Shown here: positions 24,839-33,002 of the stretch, piece after piece
Layout of the letters: each line of letters begins with the position of its first letter
How positions within the stretch are numbered: the stretch's first letter is position 1
From: Brevibacillus gelatini
Lineage (GTDB): Bacteria; Bacillota; Bacilli; Brevibacillales; Brevibacillaceae
Length of the DNA stretch: 57,569 nucleotides
Assembly (NCBI RefSeq): GCF_003710935.1
Contig: NZ_RHHS01000018.1
Location: forward strand, 1-57,569
Reading direction: 5' to 3'
The notes under the pieces: model-generated
The model's input: only the letters and a program-made list of their open reading frames with translations
Told to the model about the DNA's origin: nothing
Database searches by the model: none
Program-made: the position numbers and the translations under genes

Positions 24839-26821
24839 CTATTTGTACGTGAACTTGTTGATTAGCCCTCTCAGTTCCTCGGACAATGAGGACAGCGCCT
24901 GTGCCGACGAAGAGATTTCCTGCATGGAGGCGAGTTGCTCCTCGGACGAAGCAGCTACTTCCTCCGCGGTTTCGGCATTGCCTCTGGCGATTACAGCCAG
25001 TTCGTTTGCCCCTGCCGTCACTTCCTGGACAGCAGCCGCGATCTGCCCGGCGATGCTCGACACTTCCTGGATGAGCGGATTCGTTTGATCCGTACTCATG
25101 ATGATGTCGGCGAACTTCTGGATCGTCTCCTCGGAGAGCGTCATGCCTTTTTCCACATCCTGTTTGACCTTTTCCATATTGTCTACAGACTGTCGCGTTT
25201 CTTTCTGGATTTCTGCGATCAACTCGGAGATTTGCTTCGCCGACTCCTGGGATTGCTCGGCCAGCAGGCGCACTTCGGTCGCGACGACAGCGAAGCCTTT
25301 TCCGTGCTCGCCTGCGCGTGCGGCCTCGATCGCGGCATTGAGCGCCAGCAAATTGGTCTGTTGGGCAATCCCGCTGATGACGTCCGAGATGGAGCTGATT
25401 TCCTTGGAGCGATCATACAGGGATCGAATCATCTGGTCGGACTTTTCTACCGAGTGATTTATCGAGTTGATTTGCCCCATAACCTGCTCCACCGAGATGC
25501 CGCCTTCGTTCGCCTGCTCTGTCGTTTTCGCGGCAATATCGGAGAGCGCCTGAACGCTTTGCGTAATCTGGCCGACTCCCTCCACTACCTCTTGAAGGGA
25601 ATGCACATTACCCTCAATCAAACCATTTTGCTTCTCCGCGCTCCCCGCCACTTCCTGAACGGCGGTCGTCACCATCTCTGTTGCAATGCTCGTCTGCTGG
25701 GCGCTCGCCGTCAACTGCTCGGAGGAAGCCGCCACCAGCTCGGCTCTCGCCTCCACATCGGAAATGAGCGCACGCAGTTGCTCCTGCATCATGTTAAACG
25801 CACGGCCAAGCTCGCCGATCTCATCGCTTGCCCGCACTTCGATTGCCTCCGTCAAAACCCCCTGGCTGACCCGCAACGCATGCTCCTTGATCCGTTCGAT
25901 TCTCACAATAATCGACCGCAAAATCGCAAAGACGAGCCCCCCGCCCACCAGCAGACAGACAGCAATGGTCCAGATCGTTTGGGAAAAGATCGGACTGGCG
26001 GCATCGTCCACCTCCTTGCTATACATCGTGCCAGCTACTTTCCAGCCCGTAATCTCGTTCGTCAGGTAGTGAATCACTTTGGGCTGGTTTTTCAGCAAGT
26101 AGGAGAATTGACCAGTCTGTTGCTGGTACAAGTTTTCATAAAAGCTATCCTCCGCTTTTTCCCCAACCTTCTCTTCCGGATGCACCACGAACTTTTTCGA
26201 CCCGTCGAGCACAATCACATAGCCGTTGGTGCCGATTTTTACGCTGCCGGCGACCTCATTGATCTGATCGATGCCCATCGTGATCCCGACGACTCCCGAG
26301 CCGTCATCCGTCACTTTTGCAATCGCCACGAGAACTTCTCCCGTGATCGCCGAAATGTACGGCTCGGTAATAATGGCTTTCCCTTTGTTGGCCATTGCCA
26401 TTTTGTACCAGTCTCGCGTCCTTGGATCAAAGTCTGCGCTCACTTCCTGCTTGGGCAAACAGTAGTATTGGCCGTCTGTCGTTCCCAGCATGACGCTGGC
26501 CGATTCCGGATTCAATCCCATGTAAAGATCGAGGTACTTCATCACTTCCGGGCTGTCAGTGCCTGTGTACATGCTCTTGCTGATGATTTTTGCCAAATAG
26601 TCGGCATCCTTTATTTTCGGCTCGAAAGTGTTGCTGATAATGGTGTTGACGAGCGTGACATTCTCGCTTGCACTCTTCATGATTTGCTTGTCAATTTCCT
26701 GCCTGGCTTGCTGGAATGAGAAACCTCCAACGATGAGGGAGGGGACAATCAAAATCAAAAGAAACGTCACGATCAGCTTTGTTTTAAAGCTTTTGAGCCA
26801 TTCTAGCGACCATTTTTTCAA
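24839..26821 (-). CDS. Methyl-accepting chemotaxis protein with dCache sensor
   Basis: A 660-residue transmembrane chemoreceptor. Helix 1 at about residues 13-32, an extracellular double-Cache (dCache_1) domain at about 35-270 (with [11 protein letters not shown] and [18 protein letters not shown]), helix 2 near 280-300, a HAMP domain around residues 300-355, and the long signalling coiled coil with the kinase-control tip containing [20 protein letters not shown]. The C terminus has no pentapeptide tether. The dCache type often binds amino acids or organic acids; the ligand is not known here. It is a single-gene unit. Confidence 0.92.
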   Translation of the reverse strand: MKKWSLEWLKSFKTKLIVTFLLILIVPSLIVGGFSFQQARQEIDKQIMKSASENVTLVNTIISNTFEPKIKDADYLAKIISKSMYTGTDSPEVMKYLDLYMGLNPESASVMLGTTDGQYYCLPKQEVSADFDPRTRDWYKMAMANKGKAIITEPYISAITGEVLVAIAKVTDDGSGVVGITMGIDQINEVAGSVKIGTNGYVIVLDGSKKFVVHPEEKVGEKAEDSFYENLYQQQTGQFSYLLKNQPKVIHYLTNEITGWKVAGTMYSKEVDDAASPIFSQTIWTIAVCLLVGGGLVFAILRSIIVRIERIKEHALRVSQGVLTEAIEVRASDEIGELGRAFNMMQEQLRALISDVEARAELVAASSEQLTASAQQTSIATEMVTTAVQEVAGSAEKQNGLIEGNVHSLQEVVEGVGQITQSVQALSDIAAKTTEQANEGGISVEQVMGQINSINHSVEKSDQMIRSLYDRSKEISSISDVISGIAQQTNLLALNAAIEAARAGEHGKGFAVVATEVRLLAEQSQESAKQISELIAEIQKETRQSVDNMEKVKQDVEKGMTLSEETIQKFADIIMSTDQTNPLIQEVSSIAGQIAAAVQEVTAGANELAVIARGNAETAEEVAASSEEQLASMQEISSSAQALSSLSEELRGLINKFTYK

Positions 26822-26946
26822 TCGTTGCTCATCCTCTTTCTTCGTTAAATTTGGCTAAAGCAGGTCTTTCGCTATAAGCCTTAATGACTAATATCGGTAA
26901 CTCGATCAAGATTTTTTAGGAGCAATCTGTAAACCGCTCGTGCAAA

Positions 26947-26972
26947 CGCCAAAAAGGCCGGGATCAACCCCG
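26947..26972 (-). terminator. Terminator after the 3-hydroxybutyryl-CoA dehydrogenase gene
   Basis: Minus-strand AAGGTCGGG/CCCGGCCTT stem with a six-base loop, followed by a short T run. Confidence 0.7.
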
Positions 26973-26990
26973 ACCTTGATGTGCCCTGCT

Positions 26991-27932
26991 CTAGTTCCCG
27001 CCGCTTTTTTTCAGCTTGGCCAGGCGAATGAACTGCTCGTCTCGGGCATGCAGCTTTTCTGCGACGGAGATATGCTCGTATGAGTAGATGCCCGTCCCTG
27101 TTTTGGTTCCCAACTCGCCTTTTTCCACGCGCTCGGCGATGATCGCCGGAGCCGTTGTCGACTGGTCCAACTCTGGCGCCAAATTGTCCATGACCCGCTT
27201 CCACGTATCCAGTCCACCGAAGTCGGCCGTCTCGATCGGACCGACAAACGCCCAGCGAAACCCGATGCCTTCTTTCATGACCGTGTCGATTTCCTCTGCA
27301 TCGGCCACGCCTTCCGCGAGCAAATGAAACGCCTCTCTCATCAAGGCCGCCTGCAGCCTGTTGGCGATAAAGCCCGGCATGTCCTTTTTCAGCAGCACAG
27401 GCGCCTTGCCAATCCGCTTCATCAGCCCGACCGTAGCCGCGACGACTTCCTCCGCTGTCTTTTCGTGGCGCACAATCTCGACCAGCGGAACCAACTGCGC
27501 CGGATTGAAAAAGTGGGTGATGATAAAACGGTGCGGCGACTGCGCTTTTTCAATCAGCCGCGCAATCGAAAACGTGGAAGTGTTGGAAGCGATGATCGCC
27601 TCCGGCTTCGCGTACTGTTCCAGCTCTGCAAACAGCTGCCACTTCAGCTCGATCACTTCCGGCACCGCTTCGGTAATCACATCTGCATCGGCTACCGCCT
27701 GTGGCAAATCGGTAGTCAGCACGATCCGCTCCAGCGCGGCAGACTTGTCCTGTTCGGTAATGACCCCCTCGTGTTCCAGCAAGGACAGACTTTTCTCGAT
27801 GCTCGCCCTGGCTTTTTGCAGCAATTCTTCCTGCAAGTCATACAGAGAAACAGAGAAGCCAGCCAACGCATAAACCTGGGCGATTCCGTGCCCCATAACT
27901 CCTGATCCGATTACTGCTACGTGCTTTGTCAT
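26991..27932 (-). CDS. 3-hydroxybutyryl-CoA dehydrogenase
   Basis: A 313-residue NAD-dependent 3-hydroxyacyl-CoA dehydrogenase. Start ATG at 27932 (MTKHVAVIGSG) behind GGGAGG. It has a Rossmann motif GSGVMGHGIAQVYA (residues 9-22), the catalytic His-Glu region ASNTSTFSIARL and FIITHFFNPAQLVPLVEIV, and the C-terminal dimerisation domain with PGFIANRLQAALMREAF and a repeated GIGFRWAFVGPIE segment. It acts in fatty acid or butyrate-type acyl-CoA oxidation; no other beta-oxidation genes are nearby. An upstream in-frame extension to 28163 overlaps the SpoVR gene and is not real. Confidence 0.88.
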   Translation of the reverse strand: MTKHVAVIGSGVMGHGIAQVYALAGFSVSLYDLQEELLQKARASIEKSLSLLEHEGVITEQDKSAALERIVLTTDLPQAVADADVITEAVPEVIELKWQLFAELEQYAKPEAIIASNTSTFSIARLIEKAQSPHRFIITHFFNPAQLVPLVEIVRHEKTAEEVVAATVGLMKRIGKAPVLLKKDMPGFIANRLQAALMREAFHLLAEGVADAEEIDTVMKEGIGFRWAFVGPIETADFGGLDTWKRVMDNLAPELDQSTTAPAIIAERVEKGELGTKTGTGIYSYEHISVAEKLHARDEQFIRLAKLKKSGGN

Positions 27933-28017
27933 GTGAAAACCTCCCGGGAAGTAGGTAAACCGCACTTTCTTCGGAAAATTTCCACAACCAGCAGCCAAAT
28001 CCTGCCCGGCGCAGCAG

Positions 28018-28053
28018 AAAAGCCGCACAGCCGGCTGCTGTCTCAACCGGACG
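28018..28053 (-). terminator. Terminator after the SpoVR gene
   Basis: Minus-strand AAAGCCG...CCGG and CCGG...CGGCTTT arms with an internal loop and a following T run. Confidence 0.7.
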
Positions 28054-28069
28054 TACGGCTTTTTCTTCT

Positions 28070-29491
28070 TCACAAAAAGCGGCGGTGCACCTTTTTGCCA
28101 TCGTACGTGAACATCACTTGCCGATCTTCCACTGTCGTCTCCAGGTGGACATTTTTCCCCCACAGCGTGTAAATGTAGGGCAGTGTCTTCTCCACGTACT
28201 TTACATCCAGCTCCAGTCCTTCATAGTGATGCTTGAGCAGCAGTTCGCCTGCGCGCAAATAATCTCCGTCATGCACAAGCACATACGGAAAGCCGCCGTT
28301 GACCCGCGCGCCGGCAAGACCGTCCCGCACCTGCTCCCACTGTGTATCGGTCACGACCCAGTCGTTGCCCTGCTTGCCGAACATGTACAAGTCCAGATCG
28401 CTCACCAAGTCTTTCGTCAGGAAGTTGCGGATAAAGCTGATGTCTGACTCCAGTTCGCGGACTTCAAAAATTTTGGCGCGGCCCTCTCCCGGCTTGCGGC
28501 CGTAACGCTCCTGCTCTTCCTTCGTCGGATTGTCCCAGCGTCGTTCAATGTCTTCGAAAATTTTCAACCCCAGATGATATGGATTAATGCTCGTCGGCGA
28601 CGGCTGGATGACCGAGGAATGCAGCTTGGCAAATTCAATCGTCTCCGATTCCGTCAGCTCCATTTCCCGCAGAATGCGCATGTGCCAGTAGGTCGCCCAG
28701 CCTTCGTTCATGATCTTCGTCTCCAACTGCGGCCAGAAATACAGCATCTCGTCGCGAATAATCGTCAGCACGTCCCGCTGCCAGTCTTCCAGTACATCGC
28801 TGTGCTCCATGATGAACAGCAGCAAATCTTTTTCCGGTTCGGGCGGGAATTTGCGCACCTGCTTGGCGGGATCAGGCTCGACTTTTTCCTCGCGGTCCAG
28901 GCGCCACAGATCATCGTATGGCGATGTGCGCTCGACCTTGCTTTTTTTGGCTGGCTCCTCGGTCTCCCGCTTCCATCTTAGTTTGGGACGAAGCAGGCTC
29001 GGATCGATGTGCTCCTGAATCGCAAGACACGCATCCAGAAAGCTTTCGACCGCTTCCTTGCCGTACTCGATCTCGTACTGGCGAATCCGTTCGCTGCTGG
29101 CCGCCATGCTCTCGACCATATCGCGATTTGTATTCGAGAAGCGCACGTTGTTTTTGAAAAAATCGCAGTGAGCCAGCACGTGGGCTACGATCAGCTTGTT
29201 TTGGATCAGCGAGTTGCCGTCGAGCAAAAACGCGTAGCACGGGTTCGAGTTGATGACCAGCTCGTAAATTTTGCTCAGGTTCAGGTCGTATTGCAGCTTC
29301 ATTCTGTAAAAGCTCTTCCCAAAGCTCCAGTGCGAAAATCTGGTCGGCATTCCGTAAGCGCCGAACGTGTAAATAATATCCGCCGGGCATATCTCGTATC
29401 GCATCGGAAAAAAATCAAGGTTGAACCCCTTGGCTATCTCCGTGATCTCATCAATGGCTCGCTCCAGTTCTTTGCGTTCGTCGCCTGTCAT
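28070..29491 (-). CDS. SpoVR family protein
   Basis: A 473-residue protein of the SpoVR family, which in B. subtilis is linked to spore cortex formation and in other bacteria is a broadly conserved stress-linked protein (YcgB in E. coli), usually with YeaH/PrkA-type partners. Family segments such as [28 protein letters not shown] and [13 protein letters not shown] (metal-ligand-like His and Glu) are all present, and length is normal. No partner gene (PrkA or YhbH) is adjacent. The 580 bases upstream (29492-30074) have no convincing gene; the GC falls sharply from about 29740. Confidence 0.88.
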   Translation of the reverse strand: MTGDERKELERAIDEITEIAKGFNLDFFPMRYEICPADIIYTFGAYGMPTRFSHWSFGKSFYRMKLQYDLNLSKIYELVINSNPCYAFLLDGNSLIQNKLIVAHVLAHCDFFKNNVRFSNTNRDMVESMAASSERIRQYEIEYGKEAVESFLDACLAIQEHIDPSLLRPKLRWKRETEEPAKKSKVERTSPYDDLWRLDREEKVEPDPAKQVRKFPPEPEKDLLLFIMEHSDVLEDWQRDVLTIIRDEMLYFWPQLETKIMNEGWATYWHMRILREMELTESETIEFAKLHSSVIQPSPTSINPYHLGLKIFEDIERRWDNPTKEEQERYGRKPGEGRAKIFEVRELESDISFIRNFLTKDLVSDLDLYMFGKQGNDWVVTDTQWEQVRDGLAGARVNGGFPYVLVHDGDYLRAGELLLKHHYEGLELDVKYVEKTLPYIYTLWGKNVHLETTVEDRQVMFTYDGKKVHRRFL

Positions 29492-29861
29492 TGCATTTCT
29501 CCCTCCATTCGCAAAAAGCCTACTTTATATATATGGGGCTGATGGGGAAAAGACGCCAGGGTTCTTGGGAAAAAACAGTCTTTCGCTGAAGTTGGTCTGT
29601 TTTTTGAAAAGCGCGCTTTCTGGGAGTGAAGTACCCAGAATGGTTCCATTCCTTACGATGGTGTTTGGCATTTGGCAAGAGCGATGACTTTCATGCTCCC
29701 CAAGAACGTTTGATGTCGAATGTTTGGATTATAGTAGTATCGTCTATCATCAGTTCAAAATGTCTGACCGCATCTTTGCAGCATTATATTCCAAACTATC
29801 GCAGTGGATTTTAGATTCTTAAAAAAGTAAGAATATAAATATTTTACATAAATATAAATAT

Positions 29862-29890
29862 TTGACAAATACACTGAGTCTATTTAAAAT
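29862..29890 (+). promoter_or_regulatory. Promoter for the secreted toxin-like gene
   Basis: A perfect -35 TTGACA at 29862-29867, a 17-base spacer and -10 TAAAAT at 29885-29890. An ATATAAATATTT-type sequence occurs twice just upstream (about 29833-29862). The expected leader is about 175 bases. Confidence 0.65.
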
Positions 29891-30074
29891 TTCAGGATAG
29901 GCGCACCTTTTTACTTGAAATTTGTATACAAATCAAAAAATAGTGAATGACATCTTGGCAGAGGCATACTCTTCACAAAATTTGCGAATTTACTATTGCC
30001 AAACACACCATAGCAGGTTCTTTGTTTTCCAGTCATTTTTTGAGCAATTTAATTTGTGAATTTGGGAGGTTACT

Positions 30075-30770
30075 ATGAAGTTCAAGAAAAGTATATTAAC
30101 ATTATTATCTGCTGTATTGCTTTCTTCTACTTTGATCCCGTCAGCATTTGCTAAGGACAACGTAATTAAACCTGAGAAAGCATTTATTCAGCAAACCCAA
30201 AGCAATGAGCAGGAAAATATATCAAATATCGAGAAGATGGAAAAAGAGGAATCTACAGAATCTATTAAACCTTCTGTCGCTCCAATCATCCCCATTCTTA
30301 TCAGAGCCGGTGTTATCATTTGGAGAGGCTATAAAACGTACGAGTGGGTTTCTGAGGAAATTGTAGAGGGAGCAATTGAAGAACACTATGGGTTAAGATA
30401 TGCATCATCCAATACTTCTCTGATGCAATACAAAGTTGGAAATGAAGTATTCCATTTAAGATTCGGCAATCGAAATTTTGGATTAGAGCATATCCTTGGA
30501 AAGCATCACCCAGAATATTACTATGGGATTGGATTTGGATCAGGAACAAATACAATGTTTGACCCAAGTATCACTATTGAAGATATCGAGAATATGATCG
30601 CTGTTATTTCACACCAAAATAAAACTAGAATTGAGAGAGCTTTGAGAAATGATGAGCGGGTTGTTGTGAGAGGTACTTGGCAAGATGAAGAATATCGACT
30701 TGTTATTGACGATGGTAAAGTTATAACTCTTTATCCTTATGGATGGAACGAAGCTCAATACGAAGATTAG
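30075..30770 (+). CDS. Secreted toxin-like protein with signal peptide
   Basis: A 231-residue exported protein. A clear Sec signal peptide (KFKKS, hydrophobic core, cleavage after SAFA at about residue 26) is followed by an acidic linker to about residue 70, a hydrophobic segment (VAPIIPILIRAGVIIW) and a C-terminal domain of about 125 residues. That domain contains FGLEHILGKHHPEYYYG, then FDPSITIEDIENMIAV and a closing VIDDGKVITLYPYGW. The HIL-x-K/R-HHP pattern with a following helix and beta strands recalls EndoU/CdiA-CT-type nuclease toxins of polymorphic systems; this is my reading, not a database match. The SAR2788-type putative secreted toxins are another option. AGGTTACT-ATG start with GGGAGG is good. 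AT-rich, so probably acquired. Confidence 0.6.
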   Translation: MKFKKSILTLLSAVLLSSTLIPSAFAKDNVIKPEKAFIQQTQSNEQENISNIEKMEKEESTESIKPSVAPIIPILIRAGVIIWRGYKTYEWVSEEIVEGAIEEHYGLRYASSNTSLMQYKVGNEVFHLRFGNRNFGLEHILGKHHPEYYYGIGFGSGTNTMFDPSITIEDIENMIAVISHQNKTRIERALRNDERVVVRGTWQDEEYRLVIDDGKVITLYPYGWNEAQYED

Positions 30771-30779
30771 AAAATTATA

Positions 30780-30813
30780 GAGAGAGAGGTGCTAACATAT
30801 TAGCATCTCTCTT
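30780..30813 (+). terminator. Hairpin between toxin-like and immunity-like genes
   Basis: GAGAGGTGCTAA pairs with TTAGCATCTCTC (one G-T) around a four-base loop, followed by a weak T-rich stretch. Just after the toxin-like stop codon; it could be a leaky terminator that lowers expression of the next gene, or a processing site. Confidence 0.55.
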
Positions 30814-30832
30814 CATCTTGGGGGCCGAAACA

Positions 30833-31411
30833 ATGTTGAAAATCAATACACATTTAGTTAGAACTCGTAAGGAACTGCTAAAAAAACATCCAAACATGTA
30901 CTTACACCAGATTGTATCTACCTATCCAACCGATTGTTTTATAAATATAGAAGATGAAGCTGGAATGACCGATTTTCAGCACAACATAGAAGAATTCTAT
31001 AATCAATACTGTATAACTATACAATATAATGATTCCGTCATTGTCTCCCATGATTTTATAGGGATTGAATTATGGTATTCCTATATTCATATGATGAGCA
31101 AATACATTCGGGAAGGGAAAGCTGTAGAAGAATATGGTATTGATCCTATTGAATTCGTATTAGAAACAATCGGGGGCGATCTCGTGCGTTTTTCCATACG
31201 AAACTCATATGATAAAAAAGAAAGCGTAGTAGCTGATTTGCCAAGAGATGAATTTCTATCTGAAATGATTCAGTCCGCCCAAAAGTATTACGAAACAATG
31301 ATTCGATTCCAACCCAAATACGAGCGTCAATACAATAGAGTTGCTAAGCATATAAAGTACATAATGGAGGCAATAGAAGGTAAAGGAAATGGAACGGAGC
31401 TTCAAGGATGA
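30833..31411 (+). CDS. Hypothetical protein, candidate immunity protein
   Basis: A 192-residue soluble, mainly helical protein with no signal peptide. No family recognised. The ATG at 30833 (MLKINTHLVRT) sits after GGGGGCC; an in-frame start at 30743 would overlap the toxin-like gene and cross the hairpin. Its cytoplasmic nature, its same-strand position 62 bases after a secreted toxin-like gene and the shared low GC make it a natural immunity candidate. Alternatively it is an unrelated cargo gene. Confidence 0.55.
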   Translation: MLKINTHLVRTRKELLKKHPNMYLHQIVSTYPTDCFINIEDEAGMTDFQHNIEEFYNQYCITIQYNDSVIVSHDFIGIELWYSYIHMMSKYIREGKAVEEYGIDPIEFVLETIGGDLVRFSIRNSYDKKESVVADLPRDEFLSEMIQSAQKYYETMIRFQPKYERQYNRVAKHIKYIMEAIEGKGNGTELQG

Positions 31412-31546
31412 AAAACTTGTCACAGTCTGTACGATCCGTCCGGCATCCTGTTCATCAAATTGCAATTGGGCACGGCGCAGCGTTGTGCGGTACAATGGCA
31501 GTGGACATATATGCACAGTTGAGATCGCAGAAGGAGTGAATCACGC

Positions 31547-31921
31547 ATGAAGCTGTTTTTGCTTTTGGGCAGTGTGAGCGGCTTTCTTTCTGTCGCGCTT
31601 GGCGCATTTGGCGCCCACGCCCTGAAAGGAAAGCTGGACGAATATTCAATCGGCATTTTCCATACCGGAGTGACTTACCAGACCACTCATGCTTTGGCAC
31701 TCGTGCTTGTCGCCCTGTTGCTCAAATGGTACCCGGACTCTTCGGGCCTTACCTGGGCCGGATGGTGCTTTGCCGCCGGAACGCTCATTTTCTCCGGCAG
31801 CCTCTATACACTGGCAATGACCGGGATCAAGGTTCTCGGGGCCATTACACCAATAGGCGGCGTACTGTTCCTCATCGGCTGGGCACTGCTTGCCATCCAT
31901 GCCTGGAAAGTTGTCTCGTAA
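31547..31921 (+). CDS. DUF423 family membrane protein (YwdK-like)
   Basis: A 124-residue protein with four hydrophobic helices and the DUF423 signatures LSVALGAFGAHALKG at the N terminus, FHTGVTYQTTHALAL and GSLYTLAMTGIKVLGAITPIGG (here in parts: TGIKVLGAITPIGG). Function unknown. Start ATG at 31547 follows AGAAGGAG. The GC returns to backbone level here, marking the right edge of the AT-rich island. Confidence 0.85.
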   Translation: MKLFLLLGSVSGFLSVALGAFGAHALKGKLDEYSIGIFHTGVTYQTTHALALVLVALLLKWYPDSSGLTWAGWCFAAGTLIFSGSLYTLAMTGIKVLGAITPIGGVLFLIGWALLAIHAWKVVS

Positions 31922-31942
31922 AAGATCCTTGGCTTCGCGCTG

Positions 31943-31976
31943 ACGCCCGACTCTTGCTGGTTTGGGCGTTTTTCTT
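31943..31976 (+). terminator. Terminator after the DUF423 gene
   Basis: ACGCCC/GGGCGT stem followed by TTTTTCTTTTTC. Confidence 0.75.
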
Positions 31977-32077
31977 TTTCGGGATTGTCCTGTCTTGCCA
32001 TCCCGGCGACACCCTCGCTGGACGTATGCCATATGCTGTAGGGCTGGCACTAACTGAACCGCGAAGGAGAGGAAATC

Positions 32078-32695
32078 ATGACGAAATCCCCTTATGCGCG
32101 TCCCTCCTACTATTACAGCCTGCCTGACATGTACATGCAGATGGGATACTTTCCTTTCCCCACGCCGCCTCCCCCGGCGCATTTGAACCGGAACAGCCCT
32201 TACGCCCACCCGCTGGCCGATCCGTGCAAATCGTACATGGGGCAGACGGAAAAAATGGACGTTTCGGACGGCAAGCTCAGCTTTGCTTCGCTGGTTAACC
32301 CGCTGCGCTCCGGCGTCCTTTTATACGTAAACCAGTGGTTCCTCACCAATTTCTCTCCCGTGCCGATGGAAGCCCACACCTGGTTTGGCAAAGCCGCCAG
32401 CATCAGCGGGGCGAAGACGTCGAGCCAGGTGACATCCGGCTACATCCAGCTCGCAGCCTGTCCTGCTGCCCAGGGGCAAATCATGTTTGGAGCAGAGGAC
32501 GCTCACGACGAGCGGGATGGCGTTTTTGCGTCCACGCGGATCATTCTCCCTCTGACCTCGGCAGGAGCTGAGCCGCATGGACAGTGGGTAATCGCTCCGG
32601 GCATGGCTATGGTGCTGCGCGTCCCGAATGCAGGTGAAAAAACTTCCTTTTCTTTTGGCGTAAGCTGGTGGGAACAGCCCCTGTATGAAGGATGA
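32078..32695 (+). CDS. DUF6143-like hypothetical protein
   Basis: A 205-residue protein with an N-terminal Tyr/Met/Pro-rich stretch (YYYSLPDMYMQMGYFPFP, then PPPP) followed by a beta-rich domain (VNPLRSGVLLYVNQWFLTNF, AHTWFGKA, WVIAPGMAMVLRVP). I recall similar proteins in Brevibacillus and Bacillus labelled DUF6143, with moderate certainty. The Tyr/Pro-rich N terminus resembles surface or spore-coat proteins, so a coat role is possible but unproven. Good GGAGAGGA site before the ATG. Confidence 0.6.
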   Translation: MTKSPYARPSYYYSLPDMYMQMGYFPFPTPPPPAHLNRNSPYAHPLADPCKSYMGQTEKMDVSDGKLSFASLVNPLRSGVLLYVNQWFLTNFSPVPMEAHTWFGKAASISGAKTSSQVTSGYIQLAACPAAQGQIMFGAEDAHDERDGVFASTRIILPLTSAGAEPHGQWVIAPGMAMVLRVPNAGEKTSFSFGVSWWEQPLYEG

Positions 32696-32704
32696 CCGTA
32701 TTAA

Positions 32705-32727
32705 GGAAAAAGCCCGCTGCTTTTTCC
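32705..32727 (+). terminator. Terminator-like hairpin
   Basis: A perfect 9-base stem GGAAAAAGC/GCTTTTTCC, ten bases after the stop at 32695. The rest of 32728-33002 holds an AT-rich promoter area (TATAAT-like at about 32928) for the next gene and no gene. Confidence 0.65.
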
Positions 32728-33002
32728 CGTTACATACGCTCTGACAAGCAAGCAACGGTCCTTTTTGCCCAAACCAAAACAAAAAAGCGAAGGCGTATGC
32801 ATTCTGCACCGTCTTCGCAATCGACTCCATTATTTTCACGCACGCAAGTTGAAAATCCAATTCCCGTCTGCTACAATGGAAATTGGTCTTTAGGTCGACT
32901 TTATTAATCCGTACATTATATCTCCAATATAATAGTACCACATTGGATTTCATTTGTCAAACCTTCAGATCAAAAAATGGGGAATGAAAAAGGAGCGGTA
33001 CC

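Noticed and set aside
24935..26719. Long open frame opposite the dCache chemoreceptor
   Set aside because: Mirror of the coiled-coil repeat; no plausible ribosome binding site or domain.
29626..29814. 62-codon open frame left of the toxin island
   Set aside because: No convincing start signal or homology; it could be decayed transposon sequence but I cannot support that.
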